NCBI RefSeq assembly: GCF_024347375.1
Contig: NZ_AP025471.1
Span: 1,054,001-1,118,000 of the forward strand
Origin: Vibrio coralliirubri
GTDB lineage: Bacteria; Pseudomonadota; Gammaproteobacteria; Enterobacterales; Vibrionaceae
Length of the DNA: 64,000 nt
Direction of reading: 5' to 3'
Part shown: positions 62,357 to 64,000 of the stretch, one piece after another
How positions within the stretch are numbered: the stretch's first letter is position 1
Layout of the letters: each line of letters opens with the position of its first letter
Notes under the pieces: model-generated
Databases searched by the model: none
The model's input: the letters and a program-made list of their open reading frames with translations, nothing else
Told to the model about the DNA's origin: nothing
Translations under genes and position numbers: made by a program

Positions 62357-64000
62357 TTAAATAAATGCCTTATCTTTATTAGCCGTTGAATTTACAATCT
62401 TTTGTGAATTACCCGCATACACGACATCTTTAAAGGCGCACAATTGATAGGTATCGAGCAGGCAAACACCCGCTCTGTAAGTTTTACCACTGTTAAGTGA
62501 AGCGCCTCCTTCCGGTTTTACAAACGTCGATATCTTATAGAGGCCGTCGGTAGTTTCATTAGCCAAGGTGAGCTTTTGATACGCGATAACATTTTTGCCA
62601 TTAGGGGCAACCTGCCCGTTACCCCAACCAAATGTTGCTTGCTCGCATGATTGCCCTTTGGCATCGGTACTCGGGTCGATGATCACCACCCATGAATCAG
62701 ATAAAACATCTTGCTTATTCGGCGGTATTTTCAACGTCACCGCAGCTTGAATGTGGTCAGGCTCTTTAACTTCATCAAGCGCAAACTCTGTCACAACCGT
62801 TGATTGTGCATTACAATCAGTCGTGTCCTTATTGCTCAAAGTAAAAGTTGTACTCGCTGCAATTGCATAAGCACCGACAAATACTGCGTTAGCCGTTTCA
62901 TTTAGAGCGGGGCCGGCCTCTAAAGTCAATGTGTAGGCTTTGTCATTAGGAATCTGATCCACTAAGCTCTTAATATCCAAAGAATAGCAAACCTGATCGA
63001 GAGGACATTTGATTGGTGCATCCCGCAGTAGGATCGGAGATGATGCCCCTTCAACCTGTAAGCTCACCTGAAACGCAGCGTTAATATGGCCCCGCAGCGA
63101 GCCTGTAGAATCTTTAATATAGGGCGCCAAATAATTAAACGTTAACACCTTTTTGTCATCATGGTCAGCGTGATATCGCACATTGCTCAAACGGCTGCTG
63201 GCAAAATTTGGGGAGCCGCTATGCACTTGTTTCCCTCCTTTCCACGTTTCAAGTACTGGGATATTACGCATCCCTTGAGCCGGGTTAGCCAGATTGTCTG
63301 CGTTTTGGTAGGTCAGTGGTGACTCAGCTAAAATCACAAAGTCAGCGCATTTACCCACCTCTAATGAGCCGACCCACTTATCCGCATGGCACTGCCAAGC
63401 GGCATCGTAAGTCATTGCCTTTAATGCTTGAAAGGGGGTAAGACACTCCGCTGGGTTTAACACTTTCTGGGGGTTCCCTTGTGCGACGTCCTCCATTAAA
63501 CGGGTGATGGATTGCTCCATCATGCGCAGTGGCCCTAAGGGGGTAACGCTGTAATCACTATGTAGGGTAATACGCATACCATAATCGGTTAATGTGGTGC
63601 GGCATAGGTCAAGTTGGTTGGCTCGTTGCTCACCAATAATGGTATTTTGAAAACCCCATCCCCAGTACCCAACATGACCAATGGTAAAGCTTGGGGAGAT
63701 CCCGATCTCTTGCATGTCGTTCATATTTTCTCGGGTCAACAGTGAGCAATGTTCAATACGGTCTCGACGTTGATCGATGATGCTCTTATTCATCCCTGCA
63801 GCTCTGTAGGCATTTATGGTTCGTGCAATGGCGTGATCGCCATTGGCATGGATCATCAATGGCCAGCGCGACATATTGGCTTTTTGAACGATGGCATTGA
63901 ATTCGATGGGATAACCGTAATTGAACAGCCCGGTGTTGGTTTGCTTAGCAATGTCGTTGGCTGTAACCGACACTTTTCCCTCATGAAATGTGCCAAATTC
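62357..64000 (-). CDS. YtcJ-type metal-dependent amidohydrolase, N-terminus outside the window
   Basis: The frame is open to the window edge (EFGTFHEGKVSV precedes the first internal start), so 547 C-terminal residues are visible. IHANGDHAIARTI and RRDRIEHCSLL carry metal-binding histidines, TLHSDYSVTPLGPLRMMEQS has the catalytic aspartate, and KWVGSLEVGKCADFVILAES is the return to the beta-sandwich domain. After that an unusual ~280-residue extension follows, apparently beta-rich with several cysteines (FKDVVYAG at the end), beyond the normal YtcJ length. The substrate is unknown. The extension suggests an exported enzyme with an extra binding domain. Confidence 0.8.
   Translation of the reverse strand, partial: EFGTFHEGKVSVTANDIAKQTNTGLFNYGYPIEFNAIVQKANMSRWPLMIHANGDHAIARTINAYRAAGMNKSIIDQRRDRIEHCSLLTRENMNDMQEIGISPSFTIGHVGYWGWGFQNTIIGEQRANQLDLCRTTLTDYGMRITLHSDYSVTPLGPLRMMEQSITRLMEDVAQGNPQKVLNPAECLTPFQALKAMTYDAAWQCHADKWVGSLEVGKCADFVILAESPLTYQNADNLANPAQGMRNIPVLETWKGGKQVHSGSPNFASSRLSNVRYHADHDDKKVLTFNYLAPYIKDSTGSLRGHINAAFQVSLQVEGASSPILLRDAPIKCPLDQVCYSLDIKSLVDQIPNDKAYTLTLEAGPALNETANAVFVGAYAIAASTTFTLSNKDTTDCNAQSTVVTEFALDEVKEPDHIQAAVTLKIPPNKQDVLSDSWVVIIDPSTDAKGQSCEQATFGWGNGQVAPNGKNVIAYQKLTLANETTDGLYKISTFVKPEGGASLNSGKTYRAGVCLLDTYQLCAFKDVVYAGNSQKIVNSTANKDKAFI

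Overview
The window looks like a plasmid or other mobile region of a Vibrio or close relative. The evidence is a truncated luxC whose product closely resembles LuxC of the Vibrio harveyi group, an F-type conjugation operon, a parAB partition locus, a plasmid-type radC, and heavy colonisation by one IS5-family (IS903-group) insertion sequence. That element is 1054 bp, has perfect ends starting GGCTTTGTTGCGTAATT, encodes a 306-residue DDE transposase, and makes 9-bp target duplications. Seven copies are present (A-D, E inside D, G, H), plus several decayed relatives. No replication gene, relaxase, coupling protein or oriT was recognised, so the replicon type stays open.

Layout. (1) 1-4.2 kb is a mosaic between two IS copies: the front half of a secreted carbohydrate-active protein, a small zinc-ribbon protein, and a decayed ketosynthase plus acyl-carrier-protein pair. 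(2) 4.4-12 kb holds a small secreted peptide, an 842-residue toxin candidate with a C-terminal cholera-toxin-like ADP-ribosyltransferase domain, a translationally coupled group of a 37-residue peptide, an FAD oxidoreductase and a membrane protein, and a secreted protein cut by IS copy C. (3) 12.8-30.4 kb is an F-type mating-pair operon in the order traA-L-E-K-B-V-C-trbI-W-U-trbC-N-orf-F-trbB-H-G, preceded by a leader of three hairpins. traC, traG and a small orf carry single-base changes at homopolymers that shift frame. (4) 30.5-41.6 kb is accessory: a frameshifted Fis-like gene, an outer-membrane barrel, a SatD/DUF3307 pair behind three phased palindromes, nested IS copies, truncated luxC, and a zeta-toxin-like kinase with a small partner. 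(5) 41.8-46.1 kb is plasmid backbone: radC, small genes with a shared structured leader, and parAB with four copies of a 22-bp palindrome.

(6) 47.2-58.8 kb is the most interesting part. It looks like a peptide-modification (RiPP, TOMM-like) system: a short Gly/Ala/Ser-rich candidate precursor, a predicted bicovalent FAD oxidase, a 1356-residue Ser/Thr kinase-cyclase-ATPase-TPR fusion of the type known from TOMM loci, an unknown protein, YcaO, an extended TfuA, a small acidic protein, and an FHA/winged-helix protein. The cluster is bracketed by 10-bp-phased GTGTAAT motifs: two in each arm of a long inverted repeat at 47.26 kb and three in tandem at 59.0 kb. A working model, which is inference, is that the kinase phosphorylates a partner, the FHA protein reads the mark and controls transcription, and YcaO-TfuA modifies the peptide, probably by backbone thioamidation or azoline formation. 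(7) 59.2-61.2 kb encodes a lipoprotein and a collagen-like secreted protein. The window ends in a decayed IS630 element and the C-terminal part of a YtcJ-type amidohydrolase.
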